Of a stretch of 64,000 nt of DNA, positions 8,982-18,880 are shown piece after piece. Origin of the DNA: CAZBME01 sp964645835 (GTDB taxonomy: Bacteria > Desulfobacterota > Syntrophia > Syntrophales > UBA8958); NCBI GenBank assembly GCA_964645835.1, contig CAZYDG010000092.1:1-64000 (forward strand), given 5' to 3'. Under the pieces are notes generated by a model. That model was not told where the DNA came from and ran no database searches. It saw only the letters and a list, made by a program, of their open reading frames with translations. Position numbers and translations under genes: made by a program. Positions within the stretch are counted from its first letter, which is position 1. Every line of letters starts with the position of its first letter.

Positions 8982-11111
8982 TCAGCCTTCAGCCTTCAGC
9001 CTTTCTTTTAGCGCCTCCCGGACCGCCAAGCCGATGACCTCCATCCGATAAGGTTTGCGGACATAAGCCCCGGCGCCTAACGCTCTGGCCTTCCGGACGC
9101 GGTCGGTCTCCGAAAAGCCGCTGACGATAATAGCTTTCTGACCGGGACTGATTTCCAGGATTCGTTCATAAGTCTCAAGACCATCGAGGCCGGGATCCAT
9201 AATCATATCCAATATAACAAGATCTACCGATTGGGCCTGGATAAAGGAAATGGCATCGAGGCCGCAAGAAACGGCACAAACATCATAGCTCAGCTTGGAT
9301 AATATAGACGTTGCAATGTCGCGTTGTTCCATGACGTCATCAACGACAAGGATTTTCTCTCCATTTCCCATGTATTGTTCCATACCCTGTTTTCCCAGGG
9401 TCACCGTCGATGCCTCGATCGTGATAGGGAAATAAATAGTAAAGACACTGCCCTTACCATCCTGGCTCCGGACATCGATGTACCCGCGATGATCCTTGAC
9501 GGTGCCCCAGATCACAGCCAGCCCTAAACCCGTTCCGCTTTTCCCCATAATCTTCTTCGTGTAAAATGGCTCGAATATCTTATCGAGATCCTTGGCCGAT
9601 ATGCCATGGCCGTTATCGGAAACACTCAGGACGGCATAATCCCCTTCGGCCACCACATCATAACCCTTAATCGGGGTGTCCAGATAACGGTATTCCGTCA
9701 TGATCGTTACCTGCCCACCTGTCGGCAAGGCCTCGACAGCATTGCTCATTAGGTTCATGATAACTCTAGACAGATGAACCGGGGAACCCTTGATATTCAT
9801 AAGATCCGGATCGAGATGGACAGACAGACTGAAATCAGGATGAAACTGTTTGAGCCGCTCATATTCCGGTGATTTCAAGTAGTCGGAGATAATATCATTC
9901 AAGTTGACAACCTGAGGTTCGAAAACGCCGCGCCTGGCCAGCGTCAGGAGGTCTTCCACAATAGCGGCGGCCTTCTCGCCAGATTTCTGAATCGTCATAA
10001 TCGATTTTCGCATGGGACTGTCATGGGGAAGCTGCATCAGCAGTAATTCGGGATAACTGACAAGTCCGCCCAGGACATTATTCAGATCATGCGCTACGCC
10101 ACCGGCAAGAAATCCCAGGGCTTCCATCTTTTCCGCCCGTTTCAGGCGTGCCTCAAGGGCTTGTTTCTCTTCTTCATCTCTCTTACGCCCGGAAATGTCA
10201 CGATTGTAAACGACGGCTCCCAGGAATTTGCCATTCTGCTCATAAATGGCCTTTTCCTTCCTCCAAATGGCAATTTTCTCGCCATTGCGCGTCACAAGCT
10301 CCACCTCACCCTCCCAATATCCTTTTTCCTTTAGCATTGAATAATTATTCAAGAATTGGGACCGGTTGGATTCCGAGAAATAATCAGATGTGTGGGTTCC
10401 CAAGAGGTCCTCTTGGTGGTATCCGATGAGCTTCTTCTGAAAGTCGTTGCTGTCCACGATCTGTCCCGCTGCATCGAGCACCTCCACACCATCGGGCGCC
10501 GCCTCGAAAAGTATCCGATAATTGTCGATCCTCTCCAAATTGGAGTTGATTTCTCGAATAGTCCGATACAATTCGGAACTCTCGATAGCATTGGCACTGT
10601 TGAGCATGATGATGGAAAATAAAGAGAGAGTTACGTTCTGGATAGGGCCACTGTCTTCGGGCAACAGGCAGACGCAAATACCACGGATTCGCGCCGCCGT
10701 TGCCATAACGTGGAGCAGAAATTTTCTTTGTTGACCCGCCGTCATGATAACGGGCCGTCTTTCACGCAAGGACCACGCGAAAGTGCCATCTTCGATAAAG
10801 GCATCAACCTCACCCTGGACATAAGCCCTGTAACGTTCGTTATTAATATCCTTCATGACGAAATCATTGGTGTTTTCATCTACGAGGTAAAACGCGATGG
10901 CTTCAAAGGGTATCAATCCCTCAATCTTGATTTTTGTGTCATGGAGGATGGCGGAAACGTCAAGAAATCTGTTGATGCTATGCTGAAAATCTCCCAGGGA
11001 GGCAGCCATCTCAAGGGCGTCAATCACGAAGCGTTCAACATCTTCAAGGTGTTTGACACGTTCCTCAAGATATGATTTTTTAATATTTCTTTTGTCGTGA
11101 ACCTTCATCAA
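8982..11111 (-). CDS. Hybrid sensor histidine kinase with GAF-like and PAS input and C-terminal receiver
   Basis: A 709-residue soluble kinase. The N-terminal 200 residues look like a coiled coil plus a GAF-like domain, followed by a PAS domain (about 197-310). The HisKA phosphoacceptor is His341 (AGGVAHDLNN). The ATPase domain shows the N box NLMSNAVEAL, the G1 box DNGHGIS and the G2 box GTGLGLAV. A receiver domain (about 586-705) has Asp635 as phosphoacceptor and the KP motif near 687. No membrane segment is visible, so it senses a cytoplasmic signal. Its start overlaps the end of the HDOD gene by 32 bases, suggesting co-translation. The last codons run through a short CTTCAGC tandem repeat. 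Confidence 0.92.
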   Translation of the reverse strand: MMKVHDKRNIKKSYLEERVKHLEDVERFVIDALEMAASLGDFQHSINRFLDVSAILHDTKIKIEGLIPFEAIAFYLVDENTNDFVMKDINNERYRAYVQGEVDAFIEDGTFAWSLRERRPVIMTAGQQRKFLLHVMATAARIRGICVCLLPEDSGPIQNVTLSLFSIIMLNSANAIESSELYRTIREINSNLERIDNYRILFEAAPDGVEVLDAAGQIVDSNDFQKKLIGYHQEDLLGTHTSDYFSESNRSQFLNNYSMLKEKGYWEGEVELVTRNGEKIAIWRKEKAIYEQNGKFLGAVVYNRDISGRKRDEEEKQALEARLKRAEKMEALGFLAGGVAHDLNNVLGGLVSYPELLLMQLPHDSPMRKSIMTIQKSGEKAAAIVEDLLTLARRGVFEPQVVNLNDIISDYLKSPEYERLKQFHPDFSLSVHLDPDLMNIKGSPVHLSRVIMNLMSNAVEALPTGGQVTIMTEYRYLDTPIKGYDVVAEGDYAVLSVSDNGHGISAKDLDKIFEPFYTKKIMGKSGTGLGLAVIWGTVKDHRGYIDVRSQDGKGSVFTIYFPITIEASTVTLGKQGMEQYMGNGEKILVVDDVMEQRDIATSILSKLSYDVCAVSCGLDAISFIQAQSVDLVILDMIMDPGLDGLETYERILEISPGQKAIIVSGFSETDRVRKARALGAGAYVRKPYRMEVIGLAVREALKERLKAEG

Positions 11112-12351
11112 TATAGATTAGGTCAAAAATACTGTCCAATTGGTGATCGGCCTGATCGATCGTTAAGGATAGCACATTAGAAGTCAGACCGATTTGTCTC
11201 CATGCTTCCGGATCCAACGGCGGACTGAGCTTTTCACCGCTTGTGCCGACACCCATCGTGTTGGCGATAATATCAGAAAGATGGATAATTGAAGACTCCA
11301 GACGGTTCTTCGATTTCTGAGGATCATGGTGGTGCTGTACCGTATCCTCAAGAGACATGGGCATTTGCCACTTTGCTAGGAGTTGCCCTCCGATCATGGC
11401 GTGGTCGATGCCAAACATGTTCCGTTCTTCCTGAAAAAGCAGATGTTTATTTTTTCTTGCCTGCATCATAATATAACAGGATTCACGAGGCAGGTAATTA
11501 TACAAGACCAGGCGGCCGATATCGTGGATCAGACCAGCCACGAACATGCGTTCTGTGTTCTGGATATTCTTATATCCGGCAAGAATTCTGGCGCATATAC
11601 CACATAAAATACTGTGTTTCCAGAACATTTTCATATTCACGATTTCCGAGGGAATATCTTTAAACGCGCAGATGATCTTCACACCAATGGCCAGTGTGCT
11701 CAGTTGCTTCGTTCCGACGATGTTTACGGCACGGGACAGGGTATCTATTTTTGAAGGATATCCATAAAAGGCACTGTTGACGATCTTCAGCAGGCGGACA
11801 GAAAGGCTCGGATCCTTGCTGATAACGTTTTCTATGTCATGGGCGGAACTATTAGGCTTGGAAATAGCATCGAGAATTTGATGATAGATACCGGGCAAGG
11901 TCGCCAGCTTCGTTTGATCATTGATTAATTCATCAGGGCGAATATTGAGGGGTTTCTTGCGCTCCATATCCTCAATTTCTTGCTCAAACCAATATACTTC
12001 GCGATAATTGTCATGATCGATCTTCCGACCTTCCGCCGTTCGCAAAATGGAAAGGCGGACCAATTCCTGAATCGCCGGGTGCTCCATATCGGTAAGATAA
12101 AAACGTTTGTGTACGGATTTAGTGGCAGCACTGACCAATGCATCACTCAGTTCATTCACTGCCGAAGCATTGACCTCCTCCGTCGAAACCCCTTCGATAT
12201 TTGCTTCAATAACTCCCCACATCTTACATATCTTCAAATGCTTTTCGTCCAGCACCGTCCCCTTCGTTATGAGAAGCCTACCGCTGCGGTCTTTCAAATC
12301 ATCCGCAAGTACCATATCCGCTTTAAGATCTTTTATATTTAATATGCCCAT
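11080..12351 (-). CDS. HDOD-domain signalling protein
   Basis: A 423-residue protein. Residues 1-130 look like a PilZ-like or other regulatory N-terminus. Residues about 140-345 form an HDOD domain, a non-catalytic relative of HD phosphohydrolases (LPGIYHQIL, DPSLSVRLLKIVNSAFYG, GLIHDIGRLVLYNYLP, HHHDP). HDOD proteins commonly act in chemotaxis, biofilm or stress signalling. It is the first gene of a two-gene unit with the hybrid histidine kinase, which suggests that the kinase and HDOD protein share a pathway. The target is unknown. Confidence 0.88.
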   Translation of the reverse strand: MGILNIKDLKADMVLADDLKDRSGRLLITKGTVLDEKHLKICKMWGVIEANIEGVSTEEVNASAVNELSDALVSAATKSVHKRFYLTDMEHPAIQELVRLSILRTAEGRKIDHDNYREVYWFEQEIEDMERKKPLNIRPDELINDQTKLATLPGIYHQILDAISKPNSSAHDIENVISKDPSLSVRLLKIVNSAFYGYPSKIDTLSRAVNIVGTKQLSTLAIGVKIICAFKDIPSEIVNMKMFWKHSILCGICARILAGYKNIQNTERMFVAGLIHDIGRLVLYNYLPRESCYIMMQARKNKHLLFQEERNMFGIDHAMIGGQLLAKWQMPMSLEDTVQHHHDPQKSKNRLESSIIHLSDIIANTMGVGTSGEKLSPPLDPEAWRQIGLTSNVLSLTIDQADHQLDSIFDLIYIDEGSRQKKY

Positions 12352-12486
12352 TTTTCAGGTCTCTTCTATAACTGGTCCGTCTTCCTTAAGCCCGATGGAT
12401 TCATATCATCAATCCTTGAACCTGCATAATATCCAGAGATTGATGGTACGATCAATTCACGCGCCTCTTTCATGATGCTTCTCTAG

Positions 12487-12640
12487 AAGGTTGTTGAAAT
12501 ACTCGATCTTAAGCAGGCTGTTCAATAATGCCCAGATGCAAGGCGCGCAAAAGCTGAGGAATGAGGCGTACATAGAAGTACGTCGATTGACGAAGCTTGC
12601 AGCGCAACGCAGCAGATGGACGTTTTTCAACAGCCTGCTA
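12487..12640. repeat. Interspersed palindromic repeat, family A, copy 1
   Basis: This non-coding block starts with a GGTTGTTGAAATACTCG tail and has GCAGGCTGTTCAA and TTTTTCAACAGCCTGC as inverted ends. The core includes ATGAGGCGTACATAGAAGTA and GCAGCGCAACGCAGCAGATG. The same core recurs at 18881-19012 (same orientation) and 13849-14045 (opposite orientation), with a short derivative at 25145-25197. It fills most of the gap between the HDOD and DUF5668 genes. Confidence 0.85.
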
Positions 12641-12701
12641 GAGCTATATCGGTCGTCATCATCTGAACTTTAATCATAATAAACCGTTTTTATTTCCAAG
12701 T

Positions 12702-13016
12702 TCACTTTTTCCGGGACTTCATCAGGATGTTCGCCCCGATGACGATGAGCAAAACGGGAAGAAAATATTTCCACATAATGTCTAGCCGCATATTCAGACT
12801 ATCCATGCACAGGAACAGCAAACCGACAGCCATAATAATCCAGCCGCCGATATCCTTGATCCGTTGAAGCAGGGTGCCGGCGGCAATAACGATCAGCAGA
12901 ACAGGCCAACTTCTTGCGAATGTAAATATATTCGTGTTGTTGAGGATAATCAGAACACCCAGGGCGATCAAGATCATCCCGCCCGTCAGGATGTTCATTT
13001 TTTCCTTCTTTTCCAA
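12702..13016 (-). CDS. Small membrane protein, LiaF/DUF5668-like
   Basis: A 104-residue protein with three or four hydrophobic segments (GGMILIALGVLIILNN, SWPVLLIVIAAGTLL, GGWIIMAVGLLFLCM, YFLPVLLIVIGANILM). The pairing of the first and last segments around a conserved W-P-V-L-L core is typical of LiaF-type/DUF5668 transmembrane domains. It uses a TTG start, supported by GGAGG 7 bases upstream. It follows the slipin gene on the same strand and may belong to the same membrane-stress unit. Confidence 0.75.
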   Translation of the reverse strand: MEKKEKMNILTGGMILIALGVLIILNNTNIFTFARSWPVLLIVIAAGTLLQRIKDIGGWIIMAVGLLFLCMDSLNMRLDIMWKYFLPVLLIVIGANILMKSRKK

Positions 13017-13056
13017 TTTCTACCTCCTTCATTGAAAATGGGTTCTGCTCTCATCT

Positions 13057-13806
13057 CTATCCCTTATTTATAAACGGTTTAAACAAATCGATAGGAATAG
13101 GAAAGACGATCGTGGAATTGTTTTCCCCGGAAATCTGATTCAGGGTTTGAAGATAACGAAGCTGAAGGGACATAGGCTCCGTTTCCATGAGGCGTGCCGC
13201 TTCGATAAGCTTCTGTGCCGCCTGATATTCCCCTTCGGCATTTATGACTTTAGCGCGCCGTTCACGTTCAGCCTCCGCCTGTTTGGCAATAGCCCGTTTC
13301 ATTTCCTCGGGAAGGTCTATTTGCTTGACTTCAACGAGGGATACCTTGATACCCCAGGAATCTGTACTTCGATCGAGTATTTCCTGGAGATGGAGGTTTA
13401 TTTTCTCTCTGGCCGAAAGGATTTCATCCAGTTCCACCTGCCCGCAGACGCTCCGCAGGGTCGTCTGGGCCAATTGAGACGTGGCGTAGAGGAAATTCTC
13501 CACCTGGGTTACGGCCGAATTTGCGTCCATGACACGGAAATACACCACAGCATTGACTTTGATGGACACGTTATCCCGAGTGATGACATCCTGGGGCGGC
13601 ACATCCATGGTGATGGTCCGCATATCCACCTTGACCATCTTATCGATGACGGGGATCAGGATAATCAAGCCCGGCCCTTTTACGTTGATGATCCTGCCCA
13701 AACGAAAAATTACCGCCCGCTCGTATTCGTTCAAAATCCTGATGGCTGACGCAAGAAACATAACGACAAGAAAAATGATGAATAAAATCGGAATTGATAC
13801 TCCCAT
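13057..13806 (-). CDS. Slipin (stomatin/SPFH-domain) membrane protein
   Basis: About 249 residues, with one N-terminal membrane helix (IPILFIIFLVVMFLASAI) and an SPFH/band 7 domain (EYERAVIFRLGRI, VDMRTITMDVPPQDVITRDNVSIKVNAVVYFRV). A charged helical region with AEAERERRAKVI follows. Two ATGs are possible; the one at 13806 has GGAGG at a better distance (9 bases) than the one at 13812 (3 bases). Slipins usually sit beside a long NfeD protease, as here, and the pair is thought to organise membrane microdomains. A palindromic repeat now separates the two genes. Confidence 0.93.
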   Translation of the reverse strand: MGVSIPILFIIFLVVMFLASAIRILNEYERAVIFRLGRIINVKGPGLIILIPVIDKMVKVDMRTITMDVPPQDVITRDNVSIKVNAVVYFRVMDANSAVTQVENFLYATSQLAQTTLRSVCGQVELDEILSAREKINLHLQEILDRSTDSWGIKVSLVEVKQIDLPEEMKRAIAKQAEAERERRAKVINAEGEYQAAQKLIEAARLMETEPMSLQLRYLQTLNQISGENNSTIVFPIPIDLFKPFINKG

Positions 13807-13848
13807 GGCCATGACCCTCCTTGATTTCTCTGTTAAATTTGAATACCG

Positions 13849-14045
13849 TCAACAGGCTGTTGAAAAACGCCCATCTGCTGCGTTGCGCCGCAAGTCTCCC
13901 CGGCCTTCGCCGAGGCAGGCTACATCGACGCACTTCTTATGTACGCTCATTCCTCAGCTTTTGCTCGCCTTGCATATGGGCATCCCGTATCAAGTACGGG
14001 ACAAGCTTTTGAACAGCCTGTACAAAATGAGTTTCTAAACAAGCT
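13849..14045. repeat. Interspersed palindromic repeat, family A, copy 2 (inverted)
   Basis: The longest copy, opposite in orientation to copies 1 and 3. It starts CAACAGGCTGTTG and contains the TGCTGCGTTGCGCCGCAAG core and an extra hairpin at 13985-14004 (CCCGTATCAAGTACGGG). It ends with AACAGCCTGTACAAAATGAG, matching the tail of the short copy at 25145. It lies exactly between the slipin and NfeD stop/start regions. Confidence 0.85.
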
Positions 14046-14046
14046 A

Positions 14047-15378
14047 TTACGGCTTAATCTCCGTCACTTTAAGCGTCAGGCCGTCCATCTCGACCACCTT
14101 GATCAGGGCGCCGGCCGTTATCGGTGAATCGGATTTCGCCTGCCAATACTCTCCATGGACGAACACTTTGCCTTCCATGTCTATATCTGTTACGGCCCGC
14201 CCCTCCATATTGACCATCGCCTCTTTCCCCGTAATGTGCCGTCTGCGTTGTGCCCTGACGACAAGGAGGATGACGCCGATGAAAAATGAGATGATCACAA
14301 CCAGAGCGGGGATCATCACCTGATAGGAAACCCGCATGGACGGGTCAGGCGAATTGAACAGCATCAGTGATCCGACACACAGGGAAATAATGCCGCCCAT
14401 GGTCAGAATACCATGGCTTATAACCTTCATCTCGGCAATAAAAAGGATGACGGCAAACAGGATCAGCAAGACACCGGCATAATTGACAGGCAGTGTCTGC
14501 ATGGCAAAAAAGGCCAGGATGAGGGAAATGCCGCCGACGACGCCTGGAAGGATCATGCCTGGTGTCGAAAATTCAAAATAGAGGCCTGCCAGACCAATAA
14601 GAAAGAGGATGTAGGCGATATTCGGATCGCTCAATGCCGCCAGGATCCTCTGCCGGTGCCCCATCTTCTTGTCATGGACGATGGCCCCCACCGTATTCAG
14701 AATTATTTTACTGTCACCTACCATGACCTCCCGCCCATTTATCTTGGCAAGAAGGCTTGGGACATCAGGGGCAATGAAATCGATAACCTGATGCTGCAAT
14801 GCTTCTTCTGCTGTAATGGATTCACTTTTCCGCACAGCCTTCTCCACCCATTCCTCGTTTCGAGCCCGTTTTTTGGCGATGCCTCGCACATAGGCGGCTG
14901 CATCGTTTTCGACTTTTTTCATCATCGTTTTGTCTTCCCCGCCAAAGCCTAAGGAAACGGGATGGGCGGCGCCGATGTTCGTCCCCGGCGCCATGGCGGC
15001 TACATGAGCCGCAACGGTAATAATTACACCAGCAGAGGCAGCCCGAGCCCCTGATGGATAAACGAAGACAACAACAGGAACGGGGGCGTTGAGTATCCCT
15101 TTGGCAATATCCCGCATGGCCAGATCGAGACCACCCGGTGTATCCAGTAGAACAATCAGGCCCTGACGCCCTTCACGATGAGCTTCTTGAATACTTTGGA
15201 TGAAATACTCGGCGATGGGTGGGGTAATGGCGCCGTTTACAGTAATGAGGTTGAACTCCGGGACCTTCCCGCCGGAAGCGGCGACAGGGTGCGGAAATAT
15301 TAGAGATACGGTAAAAAAAGCAATGATGGTAAGGACAACGGCGGCGATAAAAGCCTTACGGACCATGGGAGCTCTCAT
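14047..15378 (-). CDS. NfeD-type membrane-bound ClpP-like serine protease
   Basis: A 443-residue long-form NfeD protein. A signal sequence (residues about 9-35) leads to a ClpP/SppA-like protease domain. The catalytic serine is probably in SGARAASAG and the catalytic lysine lies further on. Four membrane helices follow (about 240-375), then the soluble beta-barrel NfeD OB-fold (about 380-443, ending LKVTEIKP). A GAGGAG site supports the start at 15378. It overlaps the end of the uracil-DNA glycosylase gene by 23 bases. Partner: the slipin downstream. Confidence 0.93.
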   Translation of the reverse strand: MRAPMVRKAFIAAVVLTIIAFFTVSLIFPHPVAASGGKVPEFNLITVNGAITPPIAEYFIQSIQEAHREGRQGLIVLLDTPGGLDLAMRDIAKGILNAPVPVVVFVYPSGARAASAGVIITVAAHVAAMAPGTNIGAAHPVSLGFGGEDKTMMKKVENDAAAYVRGIAKKRARNEEWVEKAVRKSESITAEEALQHQVIDFIAPDVPSLLAKINGREVMVGDSKIILNTVGAIVHDKKMGHRQRILAALSDPNIAYILFLIGLAGLYFEFSTPGMILPGVVGGISLILAFFAMQTLPVNYAGVLLILFAVILFIAEMKVISHGILTMGGIISLCVGSLMLFNSPDPSMRVSYQVMIPALVVIISFFIGVILLVVRAQRRRHITGKEAMVNMEGRAVTDIDMEGKVFVHGEYWQAKSDSPITAGALIKVVEMDGLTLKVTEIKP

Positions 15379-16180
15379 TTTCTATCTCCTCAAGCCTTTT
15401 CATGATCATTTGAACGTCTTCCCAGACAAGTTTCTTGGCGGACGGATTTCTGAGCAGATAAGCGGGATGATAGGTCGGCATAAGATCGATGCCTTGATAC
15501 CTATGGAAGCGGCCCCTCAGAATCGTAATGGGCGTCTCCGATTTCAGCAGCGTGTGAGCGGCAAAGGTTCCCAAGGCACAAATCACCTTAGGCCGGATCG
15601 CATTCAATTGCCTGATAAGAAAGGGTTCGCAAACCTCTATCTCATCAGGTTTGGGATTCCGGTTTCCCGGTGGCCGGCATTTCAGGATATTGCAAATATA
15701 GACATCCTGACGATTGAGCTTCATGGCCTCGATGATCTTGGTCAAAAGCTGGCCGGCACGGCCCACGAAAGGCCGTCCCTGGGCGTCTTCATCTGCTCCG
15801 GGCGCCTCTCCGACAAACACCAGGGATGCCGATGGGTTGCCCTCGCCGAAAACGATGTTATTCCTCTGCCCATGAAGGCCGCAACGCCGGCAGTCGCCCA
15901 GTTCCCTTCTCACGATGTCGAGAGTCAAAGGGCCTTCCTTCGGCCCAACACTATTTCCAGTATCCGGCATGACCGCCCCAGCCACCACAGGATGGACATC
16001 AGCCATGACAGACGAAGGCCGTTCAGCCTTTATACCGGTCTCTGGCATACCTGTCCCTCGCCAGGCCAAGCGCCGTTTTAGAGCGGGGAAGCTTTCCATC
16101 GCATCCAGATGGCTGCGTACCTCATGGACCAGCTGTTGCAACGCCTGCCGCTCATCGTCTCTTGTTATCCTGTCATCCAT
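15356..16180 (-). CDS. Family 4 (Fe-S) uracil-DNA glycosylase
   Basis: 274 residues. The catalytic domain (about 95-270) has the family 4 hallmarks: the first cluster cysteines in CRRC, the GEAPG catalytic motif, a second cysteine pair within ICNILKCRPPGNRNP, and the HPAYLL motif near the C-terminus. It removes uracil from DNA in base-excision repair and carries one 4Fe-4S cluster. The first 90 residues are a low-similarity, Pro/Val-rich linker of unknown role, found in variable form in many family members. It overlaps CoaBC by 8 bases and NfeD by 23 bases. Confidence 0.94.
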   Translation of the reverse strand: MDDRITRDDERQALQQLVHEVRSHLDAMESFPALKRRLAWRGTGMPETGIKAERPSSVMADVHPVVAGAVMPDTGNSVGPKEGPLTLDIVRRELGDCRRCGLHGQRNNIVFGEGNPSASLVFVGEAPGADEDAQGRPFVGRAGQLLTKIIEAMKLNRQDVYICNILKCRPPGNRNPKPDEIEVCEPFLIRQLNAIRPKVICALGTFAAHTLLKSETPITILRGRFHRYQGIDLMPTYHPAYLLRNPSAKKLVWEDVQMIMKRLEEIENESSHGP

Positions 16181-17372
16181 GGCGGTTGTCCCGATATCTT
16201 TTTAATCGATCGAGGATGCAGTTTGCGGCATCGAGTTTGTCCATCATGGGCAATGCCTCCGTATTGCCATCTTCGCCAAGAATTTTGATAACGTTCGTAT
16301 CGCACTGGAATCCGGCTCCCGCCTCACGCAGATCGTTTGCAACGATAAAATCGAGTCCTTTTTTCTTGAGCTTCGATAGAGCGTTTTCCAGGATATTTTC
16401 CGTCTCCATGGCAAAGCCGACAACAATGCGGTGACCTTTGTTTTTAGCAATCTCGGCAATAATATCGGGATTTCGTTCGAGTTCAAGCACCATAGGACCC
16501 GCCTTCTTCTTGATTTTTTGCACTGCCTGTTGACAGGGCCGGTAATCGGCGACAGCAGCCGCCTTGATCACGACCGTCGCATTCTCAAAATGTTTTACCA
16601 CACAATCCCGCATTTCCTGAGCGGTTGTAACGGAAAGAAATGTGACACCCTGAGGGACCGGCAACGCCGAGGGCCCGCTGATGAGTGTTACATCGGCGCC
16701 TCGCCTGCGGGCTGCTATAGCCAGGGCATAGCCCATTTTTCCGGACGAATGATTGCTGATGAACCGGACCGGATCGAAGGGTTCCCGGGTGGGGCCAGCC
16801 GTTACCAAAAGCCGCTCGCCGATGAGATCTTTCGGCGTCAGGGCAGATTCAACGGCCTCCATGATATCATCGATATCGGCCAACCGGCCGACGCCTTCGA
16901 CCTTGCAGGCCAATTCCCCATAGCCGGGCGCAATAAACCCAAAGTGTTTCGCCTTGAGCTTCTCCATATTCTCTTGAACGATTTCATTGAGGTACATGTT
17001 CACATTCATGGCGGGACAGACCAGAACCGGCGCTTGAGTTGCCATGACCACTGTCGTAAGAAGATCATCGGCTAACCCCATGGCCATCTTACCGATAACA
17101 TTGGCCGTAGCCGGAGCTATTATGAGAAGATCCGCAAATTCAGCCAGGGAGATATGGTTGATGTCATAGACATCCTGGCGCCACATGTCCGTGAATACAG
17201 GGTGCCCGGACAATACTTGCAGGGTCAGGGGCGTGATAAACTCTGTGGCATTTCTCGTCATGATCACACGTACTTTTGCCCCTTTTTTGACCAGCGCCCT
17301 TGTCAGTTCAGCCGATTTATAAGCAGCGATCCCGCCGGTAATGCCAAGTACGATATTTTTTCCCTCAATCAT
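16173..17372 (-). CDS. coaBC: Bifunctional phosphopantothenoylcysteine decarboxylase/synthase
   Basis: 399 residues, the normal CoaBC length. The N-terminal flavin decarboxylase domain (CoaC, about 1-185) begins GKNIVLGITGGIAAYKSAEL and contains the PAMNVNMY motif. The CTP-dependent ligase domain (CoaB, about 190-399) has VTAGPTREPFDPVRFISNHS and SGKMGYALA. It carries out two steps of coenzyme A synthesis. It is the first gene of a leftward run with uracil-DNA glycosylase and NfeD. Confidence 0.97.
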   Translation of the reverse strand: MIEGKNIVLGITGGIAAYKSAELTRALVKKGAKVRVIMTRNATEFITPLTLQVLSGHPVFTDMWRQDVYDINHISLAEFADLLIIAPATANVIGKMAMGLADDLLTTVVMATQAPVLVCPAMNVNMYLNEIVQENMEKLKAKHFGFIAPGYGELACKVEGVGRLADIDDIMEAVESALTPKDLIGERLLVTAGPTREPFDPVRFISNHSSGKMGYALAIAARRRGADVTLISGPSALPVPQGVTFLSVTTAQEMRDCVVKHFENATVVIKAAAVADYRPCQQAVQKIKKKAGPMVLELERNPDIIAEIAKNKGHRIVVGFAMETENILENALSKLKKKGLDFIVANDLREAGAGFQCDTNVIKILGEDGNTEALPMMDKLDAANCILDRLKRYRDNRHG

Positions 17373-17551
17373 ATCTTACATCCTTTTACGGGTCTTCAGA
17401 ATGGCCGGAGAAGCCTGCCATCTGTGACAATCCGTAGAAAATATATCAAGAAATAATCCCATAGATCAAGTTGTTAATTCTCTCTTTTATCTTGCAAAAA
17501 CAAGATAAAATCTCTATATGTCCCTCGTCACTTTATCCAACGAGGCTTTTT

Positions 17552-18880
17552 ATGAAAACATATAAGATATATTTTATTTTAGCAATACTTATCCTCTTTA
17601 CCGGTTTCGGCTGGTGGTTTTTCAACAGCTACGGTGAAATAGGCAAGCCGGAGATTAAGCTGTCTTACGATATAACCGCCATCGGACAACGAAGTATACT
17701 TGAGGTCACCTTCACGGACACACAAAGCGGTATCGGTCAGGCCACGGTAACCATCGCTCAAGATAATCAAATACGTACGATAGCCGCGATCAATGAAAGC
17801 GGCAATGCCCCACATCATAAAACCGTCCCTGTCACCATCGACCCCATTGCCCTTAAATTACATGATGGGCCCGCTGTTCTGACCATCACTGTAAACGACA
17901 ACGCCCTCTGGAAAAATATCACAACCTTGGGCAAAATTATCAATGTAGATGTCATTCCACCCCAGATATTTCTTCTTACACCGACAAACCATATTAACCC
18001 GGGTGGAACGTGCATGATTCTCTACAGAACGTCAAAACCGGTCAGCACCACCGGTGTCAAGGTTGATGACGTGTTCTTTCCCGCCTATCCTACGAGCGTT
18101 TCGGGAAAACCTTGCTACATCGCCTATTTCGCCTTTCCCATTGAACTACCGGCAGGAGGAGGAAACATCAAGATTTATGCCCGGGACCAGGGGGGAAATG
18201 AAACCATTTCTGGCATACCCAGGCTCCTGTTGAAGAAAAAGTTCCGTAGCGATAAAATGGCTCTTTCCGATAGCTTTCTGCAGCGGAAAATGCCCGAGTT
18301 TCTACCCATCAATCCCGCCCTTCGGGACAAACCGCCGGTTGAAATTTTTATCTATGTAAACACAACGCTGAGATTAGAAAACACGAAGACCATCCAGGCT
18401 GCATGTCAGAAATCGGAAGCCCGGCAACTCTGGCAGGATACTTTTCTACGGATGAAGGATGCCTCGCCCATGGCCCAGTTCGGCGATAAACGGACGTGGA
18501 CATACAATGGAAAAGTGATCGGAGACAGTATTCATCTAGGTGTTGATCTCGCTTCCCTAGCCAACGCGCCTATCGAAGCCGCAAATAGCGGGGTTGTCGT
18601 CCTGGCAGGATATCTGGGCATTTATGGCAATGCGGTAATGATCGACCACGGCTATGGGATTTCCACTCTTTACGGCCACATGTCCAATATTACGGTCAAA
18701 AACGGTCAGAGCGTGAAACGGGGAGAAATGATAGGCAACAGCGGCTTGTCGGGTCTGGCGGGCGGCGATCATCTTCATTTCTCCGTCCTCGTCGGCGGAC
18801 AGTTCGTCAACCCGACGGAATGGTGGGACCCGCATTGGATCGCCGACAATATCACGAAAAAGATGGCCGTCTCATTCTAG
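17552..18880 (+). CDS. M23-family metallopeptidase, membrane-anchored
   Basis: 442 residues from the ATG at 17552, which has CGAGG 6 bases upstream; an upstream in-frame start at 17471 would add 27 residues with no better site. One N-terminal membrane helix (FILAILILFTGFGWWFF) is followed by a beta-rich periplasmic region (about 40-260) and a C-terminal M23 LytM domain (about 330-435). Zinc-ligand motifs are HLGVD, LYGHM and HLHFSV. It probably trims peptidoglycan or regulates amidases. It is a single-gene unit followed by a palindromic repeat. Confidence 0.93.
   Translation: MKTYKIYFILAILILFTGFGWWFFNSYGEIGKPEIKLSYDITAIGQRSILEVTFTDTQSGIGQATVTIAQDNQIRTIAAINESGNAPHHKTVPVTIDPIALKLHDGPAVLTITVNDNALWKNITTLGKIINVDVIPPQIFLLTPTNHINPGGTCMILYRTSKPVSTTGVKVDDVFFPAYPTSVSGKPCYIAYFAFPIELPAGGGNIKIYARDQGGNETISGIPRLLLKKKFRSDKMALSDSFLQRKMPEFLPINPALRDKPPVEIFIYVNTTLRLENTKTIQAACQKSEARQLWQDTFLRMKDASPMAQFGDKRTWTYNGKVIGDSIHLGVDLASLANAPIEAANSGVVVLAGYLGIYGNAVMIDHGYGISTLYGHMSNITVKNGQSVKRGEMIGNSGLSGLAGGDHLHFSVLVGGQFVNPTEWWDPHWIADNITKKMAVSF

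Noticed and set aside
13147..13749. A 200-codon plus-strand frame
   Set aside because: It is antisense to the slipin gene and has no motif or ribosome-binding site.
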